Below are positions 8,093 to 16,738 of a stretch of DNA of 64,000 nt, one piece after another. The stretch is taken from NCBI RefSeq assembly GCF_002251365.1, contig NZ_NPJH01000091.1, forward strand, positions 1 through 64,000, read 5' to 3'. Within the stretch, counting starts at the first letter, position 1, and the number at the start of each line of letters is the position of its first letter. The notes beneath the pieces were generated by a model. The model was not told the origin of the DNA and did not search any database. It saw nothing but the letters and a program-made list of their open reading frames with translations. Source of the DNA: Prevotella sp. P3-122 (GTDB taxonomy: Bacteria > Bacteroidota > Bacteroidia > Bacteroidales > Bacteroidaceae). A program made the translations under genes and the position numbers.

Positions 8093-9499
8093 ATGAAAGC
8101 AAGTCCTGATGCTCGTTGGGACAACGCCCTTGCGCTCATACGTGAGAACGTTACACAACAGCAATACGATACATGGTTTAGCCCCATCGTCTTCGAGTCT
8201 TTCGACGAGGACAAGAAGGCGTTGCTGGTACAGGTACCCAGCCCCTTTGTGTATGAGTACCTCGAGGAGAACTATATCGACTTGCTTATAAAAGTTCTGC
8301 GTCGTACATTCTGTCCTGGCATAAGGCTTAACTACCGTGTCGTTACCGACAAGGAGCACAAGCTGTCTCAGGACATAGAGGCAGACCCCGTAGACATAGA
8401 CAAGCCAAAAGCCCGCACTCGTGCCAACGAGTCGCCGACTATTCTCGATGCTGCCCAGCCACAGCAGCTTGACCCGCAGCTCAATCCCCACTTGTCTTTC
8501 ACCAATTACATTGAGGGCGACAGCAATAAGTTGCCACGATCTGTGGGCATGTCCATAGCCGACCATCCCAACACTACACAGTTCAATCCCTTGTTCATAT
8601 ACGGTCCGTCAGGATGTGGCAAGACACACCTCATCAATGCAATCGGACTACGTACCAAGCAGCTATATCCCCAGAAGCGGGTGCTCTACATCAGTGCGCG
8701 ACTCTTCCAGGTGCAGTATACCAACTCCGTCCTGCAGCGTACCATCAATGATTTCATACGTTTCTATCAGACCATCGACATGCTGATAGTTGACGACATA
8801 CAGGAGTGGATGACATCGCCCGCTACGCAGAACACTTTCTTCCATATCTTTGACCATCTGTTCCGAAACGGCAAGCGCATCATCCTTGCCTCCGACCGTC
8901 CTCCTGTCGACCTGCAGGGCATGCCCGAGCGTCTGCTCACCCGTTTCTCCTGTGGTCTGATAGCCGAGTTAGAGAAACCCAACGAGAAGCTGTGCGTGGA
9001 CATTCTTGAGAACAAGATACGTAAGGATGGCCTGAAGATACCCCGCGACGTGGTACAGTTTATCTCCCAGACAGCCAATGGCAGCGTGCGCGACCTTCAG
9101 GGTGTTATCAACTCCCTAATGGCATACTCTATCGTCTACAATAGCAACATCGACATGCGGCTTGCCGAAAGGGTAATCAAGCGTGCCGTGAAGGTAGACG
9201 ACAAGCCATTGACGGTAGACGAGATAGTAGAGACCGTATGCAACCACTTCAATGTCTCGCCATCGGCCGTCGGCGGCAAGAGCCGCAAGCGCGACCTTGT
9301 CGTAGCCCGTCAGGTGTCCATGTATCTTGCACAGAAGTACACCAAGATGCCTGCAAGTCGCATTGGCAAGTTGGTAGGCAACCGTGACCATTCTACTGTC
9401 ATACACAGCTGCTCGCAAGTGGAGACACGCCTTAAGATAGACAAGGATTTCTTGGACGAGATACAGAGCATCGAGAACTCCTTCAAGCTGAAAGGGTGA
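8093..9499 (+). CDS. dnaA: Chromosomal replication initiator DnaA
   Basis: 468-residue AAA+ initiator that opens the replication origin. Domain I is at the N-terminus, with a linker to about residue 140. Domain III has Walker A GPSGCGKTHL near residue 170 and Walker B LIVDDIQEW. The C-terminal DNA-binding domain IV ends with the signature NRDHSTVIHS near residue 430. Length is typical of the phylum. It ends convergent with a TonB receptor, with a shared terminator between. No DnaA-box cluster was seen on either side, so the origin may be elsewhere. Confidence 0.97.
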   Translation: MKASPDARWDNALALIRENVTQQQYDTWFSPIVFESFDEDKKALLVQVPSPFVYEYLEENYIDLLIKVLRRTFCPGIRLNYRVVTDKEHKLSQDIEADPVDIDKPKARTRANESPTILDAAQPQQLDPQLNPHLSFTNYIEGDSNKLPRSVGMSIADHPNTTQFNPLFIYGPSGCGKTHLINAIGLRTKQLYPQKRVLYISARLFQVQYTNSVLQRTINDFIRFYQTIDMLIVDDIQEWMTSPATQNTFFHIFDHLFRNGKRIILASDRPPVDLQGMPERLLTRFSCGLIAELEKPNEKLCVDILENKIRKDGLKIPRDVVQFISQTANGSVRDLQGVINSLMAYSIVYNSNIDMRLAERVIKRAVKVDDKPLTVDEIVETVCNHFNVSPSAVGGKSRKRDLVVARQVSMYLAQKYTKMPASRIGKLVGNRDHSTVIHSCSQVETRLKIDKDFLDEIQSIENSFKLKG

Positions 9500-9550
9500 T
9501 GGCTCTCCCCATATTCCCACGCCTTATTACTTATGTATAATAAATAAAAG

Positions 9551-9573
9551 CCCCTCCCGTTTTGTGGGAGGGG
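9551..9573. terminator. Bidirectional terminator between dnaA and TonB receptor
   Basis: CCCCTCCC (9551-9558) and GGGAGGGG (9566-9573) form an 8-bp GC stem with a 7-base loop. A T-rich run follows on the plus strand and an A-rich run precedes it, so it can serve both convergent genes. Confidence 0.88.
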
Positions 9574-9584
9574 TATTGTTTTTG

Positions 9585-11630
9585 CTATAAGTTAAACTTT
9601 ATCGAGCCACCAGCCATTATCCATATTCCAGGCTGCTTCACACCACCTATGTCGTAGTATCTGTGGCTTGTGATGTTGTCGGCCATGACATACAGTCGGT
9701 AGTTGTCTGCCGTCCACATTACCTTGCAGTCGAGCTTGGCATAGGGATGGAAGCCGTTCATGCGTTGCTGCCACCTCAGGCTCCAGCTTGCGCTAAGCTT
9801 GCTCCATATCTTGTGATCGAGAGAGCAGATGAACTTGTGCCTCAGATACTCCAGCGCGTAGAGGGACTTGTATATCTGGTGATCCGTCTCGTGTTCCTGA
9901 TAGATATAGGCATATCCGGCTTTCAGCCTTGTTAGCGGTCCGCCAGGCAACAGCTCGCTTAGGTGCAGTATGGCCTCGGCGGTAAATCCCATGTTGTCGA
10001 TCTTTCCGATATTCAATGCGTGGTATTTCGTGGCTTCCTCCGTCTCGTACACCCAGTCAATCATGTTCTTTCCGTGACTGTAGAAGCCGCTTACCAACAG
10101 CTCTGCGCCATGTGTGCGGTATTTCGCCCCGATTTTGAACATCGATGTCTTCTCCGGCTTCAGCGACACGTCGCCCTGCTGTACGGAGTTACTCGTATAC
10201 AAGTCAGTATATGTCGGAACCCTCAGTGCCTCGTTCCATGAGGCATACAATTTCCAGTTGCTGTTTGGCCTGTAGCTGATGTCTATGCCAGGGTACACGC
10301 CCATGTTGGCGTTGATATCAGAGTTGTAGTATGCCAGCAGACCGGCCGAGAGCGTAAATCCTCCCAGCAGGATGTTGTGCTCGGCAAAGAGGCTTGTGTT
10401 GGTCCTCTCCCCCTTGCGCGAGTACTGTCTGTCAGAGCCGTGGATGTTCTTGTATTCCTCCTCGGCGAGATAGTCGCCGTATGCGGTGCTGAGTATGCTT
10501 TCTTTCCTTATGTCCGCACCGAGAGCCGTTGTTCCTGCCGCCCATTTGAAGTGCATGCCAAGCGAGGCGCCATAGACATCCAACCTGTGGTAGTTCTCCC
10601 CTGCGCTGGCTCCCTCCATGCCTTTTATCAGCTGGTAGTGGTCGTAGTTGCGGTGTGCGTAGACCGTTGGAGTCAGCGTCAGCGTAGATAGCCATCCGTC
10701 AGCCTTGCATGCAGGCTTCAGCTCTGCTCCCACCGAGGCTATATATCTTCTTGTCTCTTCGTACTGATTGTTGTATTTCGCACTGTAGAATGTGCTGGCT
10801 CCGTAGTCTTTAGATATTGCTCCGGCCTGCCAGTTAAGCTTCAGTCCCAGAGTGGAGAATGTTCCCTGATAGAACATCTGTCTTTTCCTGAAGTCGCTGT
10901 TCTGCGTCCCTCCATCGCTCTGACCATATCCTCCGCTCACCTTGTTACGCCATGCGCCGCTGGCAATAGCCACCGATGCGTTCCCGTCCCACGTGCCGAA
11001 ACTTCCTGCGTTTGCCGCAACCCTGATGTTGCTGCTGTCGTCGCACCTTGTCACGATGTTGATGGCACCGCTGAATGCCGAGGATCCAACGACCCTTGCC
11101 GAAGCACCTTCGAGCACCTCTATGCGCTCAATGTCATCAATACATACAGGAAAGTCGGCAGCGTTGTGGCCTGTCTGTGGGTTCGAGATGTTCACGCCAT
11201 TCAATAGAATGGTAATCTGGTCGAACGTGCCGCCGTTGATGGAGATGTCCGTCTGTACACCAAAACTACCGCGCTGACGGACATCCACGCCGGTAGTTAG
11301 TTTCAGAATGTCGTTGATGGTGGTAGCCTCCGCACGGTCAATATCCTCGCGCGTTATCACCTCAACGATTTTCGCCGACTGCAAGGCAGTCAGCGGCGCC
11401 CTCGACCCGGTTACCACAACCTCATCGAGCTTCACCTCCTCGTGCGACAATGAGTCGTCGGCAAGATAGGTGCGGGTGCTGATGCCGTCGGCCTTCGCAT
11501 AGGTCAGCGTGGCGACACTCAGCATCCCTATCAGCACCTCTCGTCCGAGACATGCGAAGAGTGCGTAGCCCTTCCTGCTGAAATGCTTGAACAGGATAGG
11601 AGAGCGCTTGTTGAAAATCTGTTTGTTCAT
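9585..11630 (-). CDS. TonB-dependent outer-membrane receptor, BtuB-like
   Basis: 681-residue outer-membrane beta barrel with an N-terminal plug. The basic N-terminus and hydrophobic stretch to about residue 47 act as signal. The TonB-box region reads KLDEVVVTGSRAP, followed by the plug (about 75-185) with INGGTFDQITILLNGV and IEVLEGASARVVGSSAFSG in its second half. No SusC-type N-terminal domain or SusD partner is present, so it is a BtuB/cirA-like receptor for a small ligand, possibly cobalamin or a siderophore. I saw no cobalamin riboswitch upstream. A -7 element (TACCTTTGC on the minus strand at 11655-11663) lies 25 bp before the start. Confidence 0.88.
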   Translation of the reverse strand: MNKQIFNKRSPILFKHFSRKGYALFACLGREVLIGMLSVATLTYAKADGISTRTYLADDSLSHEEVKLDEVVVTGSRAPLTALQSAKIVEVITREDIDRAEATTINDILKLTTGVDVRQRGSFGVQTDISINGGTFDQITILLNGVNISNPQTGHNAADFPVCIDDIERIEVLEGASARVVGSSAFSGAINIVTRCDDSSNIRVAANAGSFGTWDGNASVAIASGAWRNKVSGGYGQSDGGTQNSDFRKRQMFYQGTFSTLGLKLNWQAGAISKDYGASTFYSAKYNNQYEETRRYIASVGAELKPACKADGWLSTLTLTPTVYAHRNYDHYQLIKGMEGASAGENYHRLDVYGASLGMHFKWAAGTTALGADIRKESILSTAYGDYLAEEEYKNIHGSDRQYSRKGERTNTSLFAEHNILLGGFTLSAGLLAYYNSDINANMGVYPGIDISYRPNSNWKLYASWNEALRVPTYTDLYTSNSVQQGDVSLKPEKTSMFKIGAKYRTHGAELLVSGFYSHGKNMIDWVYETEEATKYHALNIGKIDNMGFTAEAILHLSELLPGGPLTRLKAGYAYIYQEHETDHQIYKSLYALEYLRHKFICSLDHKIWSKLSASWSLRWQQRMNGFHPYAKLDCKVMWTADNYRLYVMADNITSHRYYDIGGVKQPGIWIMAGGSIKFNL

Positions 11631-11654
11631 AAAGCTGTTTTTGGTAAAACGGCT

Positions 11655-11663
11655 GCAAAGGTA
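11655..11663 (-). promoter_or_regulatory. -7 element of the TonB receptor promoter
   Basis: TACCTTTGC on the minus strand, 25 bp before the ATG. No clear TTTG is seen at the -33 position. Confidence 0.5.
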
Positions 11664-12206
11664 AGAAGAATTGGATAAATGTGAAAATATTCACGCGGGA
11701 AATCATGTGTCAGTTGGAAAAAATAAAACTATGATACCCCACTTGCGCTTGATACAAATAGCACCCATTTGCGTGAGCAATGCTTTGTGTTGTCAGATGC
11801 AAAGCTTTGCGTTGGCGGTTGCAATGCTTTGCGTTGGCGGTTGCAAAGCTTTGCGTTGGCAGTTGCAAAGCTTTGCGTTGGCGGATGCAAAGCTTTGCGT
11901 GAGAGATGGACAAAACTGGCACCGAAATCGTCAGTCCTATTCTGAATAAGAGAAAAGGGAGGACAGACTCACCATACGGGTCACTGTAGCCCCAGGAAAT
12001 GTCTGCTGAACCCTTTTCTGCTTGGAGCGTGTGGTCATCGTGCTTCGGACATGTCGGTTTCAACATGACAACAGTATAATAGTAAAACCTTATAATAGGA
12101 AATTCGATTACTATAGAGTACGTTAATTTCCTCTCCTACATTTTTTTTATATATAATAATTGTCACGTTGGCACGCTCTCTTGACATTGCCCCTTATCAC
12201 AGCCAA
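11664..12206. other. Intergenic region holding repeat copy 1
   Basis: Apart from the receptor promoter and the palindrome repeat, no gene is seen. Short open frames here only translate the repeat. The last 200 bases are AT-rich and lead to the stop codon of the PIG-L fusion gene. Confidence 0.6.
11799..12008. repeat. Palindrome-array repeat element, copy 1
   Basis: Five GCAAAGCTTTGC palindromes (one is GCAATGCTTTGC) start at 11799, 11821, 11843, 11865 and 11887, a strict 22-bp period, with near-identical 10-base spacers such as GTTGGCGGTT. Segment A (about 11899-11919, GTGAGAGATGGACAAAACTG) follows, then segment B (about 11928-12008, beginning ATCGTCAGTCCTATTCTGA). Segment B recurs at 38689-38769 in the same orientation, while A plus array recur inverted at 38584-38683. 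No protein is encoded. Confidence 0.85.
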
Positions 12207-14198
12207 CTATCTGATTTTGTATTCCACGAAAGCCTCCATTGCCTCATAACATGCGAGGCCGAGGTCGTCGTAGAGTTTTGCTGTGGCTCGGTTCCTGTCT
12301 TCGGCCCGTTGCCAGAACAATCGCTCGTCGTTGCCGAGGAATGGAGCGCTCTCCATCTGGCTCTGGTGTTTGAGTATAGCGTTTCGTTTCTGTCGTAGCT
12401 CCTCCGGGCTCATAGGCACACACATCTCTATGTTCTCGATGTCCCATTCGGCCCATGCGCCTCGGTACATCCATACCCTGCACTCGCTGAGCCATGGTGT
12501 CTGTGCCTGCCTCTCAAGGTCGATAGCGGCCAGTACGGCATCGGTACACTTGCGGTGGGTGCCATGAGGGTCGGCGAGGTCGCCCGCAATATATATCTGG
12601 TGGGGCTTGATGTCGCATATCAGCTGCCGTACAATCTCAACGTCTTTCTCGCTCATGGGCAACTTCTCGATCTTTCCCGACTCGTAGAACGGCAGGTCGA
12701 GGAAATGGACTTTGGATAGTGGTATGTTGTTGAACGTGCATGCCGTGCGTGCCTCGCCCCGTCGTATGAGTCCCTTGATGGCTCGTACGTCCGCGGTATC
12801 AATGTCGCCCGCTTTCTTGTTGCGCAGAAACTCCTTGATTTCCCGGTATTTCTCGTTGATTACGATGTCGGCGCTGTGGCCGAATATCTGATTGAAACCA
12901 TTGATAAAGTGCATGAAGCGTGTTACCTCCTCGTCGTTGACGGCAATGTTTCCGCTTGTCTCGTAGGCTATGCTCACGTCGTGCCCCTGTGTGACGAGCC
13001 TCTGGATGGTTCCTCCCATGGAGATGACGTCGTCGTCGGGATGTGGAGAGAAGATGAGCACCCTCTTGGGATATGGTGCCGACCTCTCTGGGCGATAGGT
13101 GTCGTCAGCACCGGGCTTGCCACCAGGCCATCCAGTGATGGTGTGCTGCAGGTCGTTGAAAATCTTGATGTTGGCATTGTACGCCGAGCCGTAGAGTGCA
13201 AGCAGCTCCGAGAGCCCGTTCTCGTTGTAGTCCTTGTTGGTGAGCTTCAGGATAGGCTTCCCTGTGAGCTGGCACAGCCATACGAGTGCTGAGCGCACCA
13301 GCTTGTCTGTCCACTGGCATGAGCTGACGAGCCATGGATGGACGATGCGTGTGAGCCTGCTTGCCGCAGGCAGGTCGATGACCACCTCCACATTCTGGTG
13401 TGACTGTAGGAACGATGCCGGCAACGCGTCGGTCATCTGTCCCTCTATGGCCCTGCATATGATGTCTGCCTTGCTCTCGCCCCATGCGGTGAGGAATATC
13501 TTGCGTGCCTGCAGGATGGTCTGTATGCCCATTGTGATGGAGCATGGCGGCACGGGAGTCTCAGAGCCGAAGCTCATGGTCATCTCCTCACGCGATGTGT
13601 GGTCGAGGAGGATGATGCGTGAGGTGCTCGATAGCGCGCTTCCCGGCTCGTTAGTGGCAATGTTTCCGAGGCGGCCAATGCCCAGTAGCATGATGTCGAT
13701 GCCTCCCATGCCCTTTATGCGCTGCTCGTACTGGCGGCAGTATGCTTGCACCTTGTCTTGCGCTATGGTTCCGTCGGGGGTAAATACGTTGTTGGGATTG
13801 ATGTTCACGCGCGAGAGAAGCCTCTCGCGTAGCTGGGTGATGCTGCTGTGTGCGGCGTCAGGAGTAAGTGGGTAGTACTCGTAAGCGTTGAAAACGATGA
13901 CGTTTCTGAAGCTTAGCCCGCACTCGAGGTGCCGTCTGGCAAGTTCGTCGTAGATGGGGGTGAGCGATATTCCCGTGCCCAGTCCGAGGATGCAGTTCTG
14001 CCCCTTGTCGGCCTTTAGCCTGATGGTTTTCTCTATGGCGTCGGCGATGTGTGCCGCTCCCTCGTCTACGGAAGTGAACAGCTCGGTAGGCATTTTTTCT
14101 GCCCTTGTGATTTCCGACCTCTCAACAGCCGTGCGTGGCCGGTAGAATTGTTCGGGAATGGTGTTGAGAACGATTTGTGATGACAGGTTTAAGTTCAT
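12207..14198 (-). CDS. Pseudo-NagB domain fused to PIG-L deacetylase
   Basis: 663-residue cytoplasmic protein. Residues about 20-330 have the glucosamine-6-phosphate deaminase fold, but the catalytic positions differ: NAYEYYP (about 104) replaces the NMDEYVG of the neighbouring NagB, and GIGRLGNIATNEPG (about 178) replaces [14 protein letters not shown]. Three of the four residues used by E. coli NagB (Asp72, Asp141, His143) are thus changed; Glu148 is kept. Residues about 375-610 are a PIG-L/LmbE zinc deacetylase with HPDDD (about 387) and DPHGTH (about 544), both intact. Often annotated as a second NagB, it is more likely an N-acetyl-sugar deacetylase with a sugar-phosphate-sensing domain. 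It lies 38 bp after nagB in one operon. Confidence 0.88.
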   Translation of the reverse strand: MNLNLSSQIVLNTIPEQFYRPRTAVERSEITRAEKMPTELFTSVDEGAAHIADAIEKTIRLKADKGQNCILGLGTGISLTPIYDELARRHLECGLSFRNVIVFNAYEYYPLTPDAAHSSITQLRERLLSRVNINPNNVFTPDGTIAQDKVQAYCRQYEQRIKGMGGIDIMLLGIGRLGNIATNEPGSALSSTSRIILLDHTSREEMTMSFGSETPVPPCSITMGIQTILQARKIFLTAWGESKADIICRAIEGQMTDALPASFLQSHQNVEVVIDLPAASRLTRIVHPWLVSSCQWTDKLVRSALVWLCQLTGKPILKLTNKDYNENGLSELLALYGSAYNANIKIFNDLQHTITGWPGGKPGADDTYRPERSAPYPKRVLIFSPHPDDDVISMGGTIQRLVTQGHDVSIAYETSGNIAVNDEEVTRFMHFINGFNQIFGHSADIVINEKYREIKEFLRNKKAGDIDTADVRAIKGLIRRGEARTACTFNNIPLSKVHFLDLPFYESGKIEKLPMSEKDVEIVRQLICDIKPHQIYIAGDLADPHGTHRKCTDAVLAAIDLERQAQTPWLSECRVWMYRGAWAEWDIENIEMCVPMSPEELRQKRNAILKHQSQMESAPFLGNDERLFWQRAEDRNRATAKLYDDLGLACYEAMEAFVEYKIR

Positions 14199-14236
14199 GG
14201 AAATATCTTTTAAGGTGGGTTCTGTTAGTTATTAAA

Positions 14237-15022
14237 CTACTTGCCCTCTATATCCTTGAAGTACTTGTAGGTTCCCACTTTCAACTCGTCGCAGGCGGCC
14301 TCGTCGGCAACGATTATGGCGTGTGGATGATTTTGTACTGCGCTGACTGTCCACATCTGTGTTAGAGGCCCTTCCACGGCAGCCTGCAGGGCACGTGCCT
14401 TGTGGTGTCCGTTTACCAGAACCATCACCTCACGGGCATCCATAACTGTGGCCACGCCTACTGTCAGAGCCTGGCGTGGCACCTTTGTGAGGTCGTTGTC
14501 GAAGAAGCGGCTGTTGGCGATGATGGTGTCTGTAGTGAGAGATTTGATGCGCGTTCGCGATGCCAAGGAGCTGCCTGGCTCGTTGAACGCTATGTGCCCG
14601 TCGGGTCCGATGCCTCCGATGAAAAGGTCTATGCCTCCGGCCTTCCTGATGGCATCTTCGTAGGCAGCGCACTCTGCCTCCAGATTGTCGGCGTTGCCGT
14701 TGAGTATGTGTATATTCTCTTGTGGGCAGTCGATGTGGTCGAAGAGGTTGCGTTTCATGAATGAGTGGTAGCTTTCGGGGTGCTCTTCCGGAATGCCAAC
14801 ATACTCGTCCATGTTGAATGTTATTACATTGCGGAAACTTACCCTTCCATGCTTATACGCCTCGACAAGATTGGCATACATACCCTCGGGTGAGGAACCG
14901 GTAGGCAGTCCGAGAACGAAGGGGCGCTCTGGTGTAGGCCGTGCGTTGTTGATGCGCTCGATGACATGTTCTGCGGCCCATGCCGACAGTTGCCCGTAGT
15001 CTGGTTTTATTATAAGTCTCAT
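14237..15022 (-). CDS. nagB: Glucosamine-6-phosphate deaminase
   Basis: 261-residue enzyme that converts glucosamine 6-phosphate to fructose 6-phosphate and ammonia, joining amino-sugar breakdown to glycolysis. All catalytic signatures are present: [13 protein letters not shown] near the N-terminus (phosphate binding), FNMDEYVG with the base Asp, and [16 protein letters not shown] with Asp, His and Glu. Length matches the family. It is the first gene of an operon with the PIG-L fusion and has two promoter-like elements and a hairpin leader upstream. Confidence 0.96.
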   Translation of the reverse strand: MRLIIKPDYGQLSAWAAEHVIERINNARPTPERPFVLGLPTGSSPEGMYANLVEAYKHGRVSFRNVITFNMDEYVGIPEEHPESYHSFMKRNLFDHIDCPQENIHILNGNADNLEAECAAYEDAIRKAGGIDLFIGGIGPDGHIAFNEPGSSLASRTRIKSLTTDTIIANSRFFDNDLTKVPRQALTVGVATVMDAREVMVLVNGHHKARALQAAVEGPLTQMWTVSAVQNHPHAIIVADEAACDELKVGTYKYFKDIEGK

Positions 15023-15126
15023 GATGATTGTGGTGTTTAAAGATTATTGTGTAAAAGTTTGGTGTATAAGATTTCTGCTTAGGTTTATGTCGTATGGTGA
15101 CATTCTTTATGTGTCGTCTGTGGTTT

Positions 15127-15135
15127 GCAAAGATA
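15127..15135 (-). promoter_or_regulatory. Proximal nagB promoter -7 element
   Basis: TATCTTTGC on the minus strand, 105 bp before the nagB ATG, directly after the hairpin and T-run of the leader. The -33 position would fall inside the hairpin and has no TTTG. Confidence 0.5.
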
Positions 15136-15136
15136 C

Positions 15137-15170
15137 AAAAAAAATTGTCCCGATATCACATCGGAACAAT
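15137..15170 (-). terminator. Leader hairpin with T-run upstream of nagB
   Basis: An 11-bp inverted repeat with one mismatch, ATTGTTCCGAT and ATCGGGACAAT read on the minus strand (15144-15170), has a 5-base loop and is followed by eight Ts. It lies between the distal promoter and nagB, so it can act as an attenuator, or as an operator covering the -33 region of the proximal promoter. No minus-strand gene upstream would need a terminator here. Confidence 0.6.
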
Positions 15171-15262
15171 TATTTTTTGAATGTTTCAGCAGTTTGCGTT
15201 ATTATGTAGTTATGATCTTATGAAAATCGATAATATATTATGTCTGTAGCTTAATTTCGTGT

Positions 15263-15295
15263 GCAAAGGTAGGGAAAATATTGATGTATGTCAAA
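15263..15295 (-). promoter_or_regulatory. Distal nagB promoter
   Basis: On the minus strand TTTG (15292-15295), 20 bp spacer, TACCTTTGC (15263-15271). Transcription from here would cross the hairpin at 15137-15170 before reaching nagB. Confidence 0.6.
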
Positions 15296-15355
15296 TCTGT
15301 TGTCATTTTTATTGCGTTTTTCCACGCAAACGTTTACAGTGTGTGGGGAGGTGTA

Positions 15356-15400
15356 AGGTCTAAGGAGGGATGAGGTCCTTAGTCCTTAGTCCTTAGACCT
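15356..15400. repeat. TCCTTAG tandem repeat within an inverted repeat
   Basis: Three exact TCCTTAG units stand at 15376-15396. AGGTCTAAGGA at 15356-15366 is the exact complement of TCCTTAGACCT at 15390-15400. The segment lies between the divergent nagB and hflX promoters. Confidence 0.75.
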
Positions 15401-15438
15401 CAGTCTTCTTCCCCAAAAAAACAAATCTGTGTTTTTGT

Positions 15439-15470
15439 TTTGATATTCCACTCATTTGCACTATCTTTGC
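15439..15470 (+). promoter_or_regulatory. hflX promoter
   Basis: TTTG at 15439-15442, 19 bp spacer, TATCTTTGC at 15462-15470. It overlaps the upstream part of the open frame and so fixes the hflX start at the downstream ATG 15491. Confidence 0.75.
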
Positions 15471-15490
15471 AAGCATATTATGCACCGCAG

Positions 15491-16738
15491 ATGAAAGAAT
15501 TTGTAATATCAGAGGCTAAGGCCGAGACTGCCGTCCTGGTGGGACTGATTACCAAGGAGCAGGATGAGGCCAAGACAAAGGAATACCTTGATGAGCTGGA
15601 ATTTCTTGCCGACACCGCTGGAGCTGTAACCATACGTCGGTTCACGCAAAGAGTGGCAGGGCCAAGCCAGACAACATACGTTGGAAAAGGAAAGCTTGAG
15701 GAAATTAAGCAATTCATTAAAGACGAGGAAGACAACGAGCGGGAGGTGGGAATGGTCATCTTCGACGACGAGCTTTCTGCCAAGCAGATGCGAAATATTG
15801 AGAAGGAGCTGGGAGTGAAGATACTTGACCGCACGTCGCTCATTCTCGACATTTTTGCTATGAGGGCTCAGACTGCCAACGCCAAGACTCAGGTGGAGCT
15901 TGCGCAATACCGTTACATGCTCCCAAGGCTTCAACGCCTGTGGACGCACCTGGAGCGGCAGGGTGGAGGCTCTGGCTCAGGAGGAGGCAAGGGCAGTGTG
16001 GGACTGCGAGGACCAGGAGAGACTCAGCTGGAGATGGACCGCCGTATCATACTCCAGCGCATAACCCTGCTCAAGCAAAGGCTTGTGGAGATAGAAAAGC
16101 AGAAAACCACACAGCGCAAGAACCGAGGCAGGATGATAAGGGTTGCGCTGGTGGGATATACCAATGTCGGCAAGTCGACTATTATGAACCTTCTTGCCAA
16201 AAGCGAGGTCTTTGCCGAGAACAAGCTCTTTGCCACGCTTGATACCACGGTGAGAAAGGTTGTTGTTGACAATCTGCCATTCCTGCTTGCCGACACCGTG
16301 GGCTTCATACGCAAGCTGCCCACAGACCTGGTGGACTCCTTCAAGTCGACACTCGACGAGGTACGCGAGGCCGACCTGCTGTTGCATGTTGTGGACATCT
16401 CCCATCCAGATTTCGAGGAGCAGATAACGGTAGTAGAGAATACGCTCAAGGACCTCGGATGCGCTGACAAGCCATTGATGATGGTCTTCAACAAGATAGA
16501 CAACTATTCATGGACAGAGAAAGAGCCCGACGACCTTACTCCGCCCACGAAGGAGAATATCTCGCTCGACGAGCTGAAGAAGACATGGATGGCAAAGCTA
16601 AACGATGACTGCCTGTTCATATCGGCAAGAGAGAAGATGAATGTCGATGAGCTGCGCGACACGCTGTATGCAAAGGTGCGCGAGCTGCATGTGCAGAAAT
16701 ATCCATACAATGATTTCTTATACCCTATTGAAGAATGA
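15491..16738 (+). CDS. hflX: Ribosome-associated GTPase HflX
   Basis: 415-residue GTPase that splits or rescues ribosomes, mainly under stress. The N-terminal HflX domain has SQTTYVGKGK and the Gly-rich loop GGGSGSGGGKGSVGLRGPGE before the long helix. The G domain has G1 GYTNVGKST, G3 DTVGF and G4 NKID. The frame is open from 15440, but the promoter overlaps that part and MKEFVISEAKAET matches the family's start, so ATG 15491 is chosen. Its stop overlaps the DUF4954 start (ATGATG), so the two are probably co-translated. Confidence 0.95.
   Translation: MKEFVISEAKAETAVLVGLITKEQDEAKTKEYLDELEFLADTAGAVTIRRFTQRVAGPSQTTYVGKGKLEEIKQFIKDEEDNEREVGMVIFDDELSAKQMRNIEKELGVKILDRTSLILDIFAMRAQTANAKTQVELAQYRYMLPRLQRLWTHLERQGGGSGSGGGKGSVGLRGPGETQLEMDRRIILQRITLLKQRLVEIEKQKTTQRKNRGRMIRVALVGYTNVGKSTIMNLLAKSEVFAENKLFATLDTTVRKVVVDNLPFLLADTVGFIRKLPTDLVDSFKSTLDEVREADLLLHVVDISHPDFEEQITVVENTLKDLGCADKPLMMVFNKIDNYSWTEKEPDDLTPPTKENISLDELKKTWMAKLNDDCLFISAREKMNVDELRDTLYAKVRELHVQKYPYNDFLYPIEE

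Noticed and set aside
11631..11800. Cobalamin riboswitch before the BtuB-like receptor
   Set aside because: No B12-box (GCCACTG) or extended aptamer pattern is visible on the minus strand.
11799..11898. CRISPR array
   Set aside because: The spacers are about 10 bp and nearly identical, the repeat is a 12-bp palindrome, and no cas gene is in the window.
11671..12066. Open frames of 92 and 118 codons over the palindrome array
   Set aside because: They only translate the 22-bp repeat units on either strand; the repeated peptide comes from DNA repetition.
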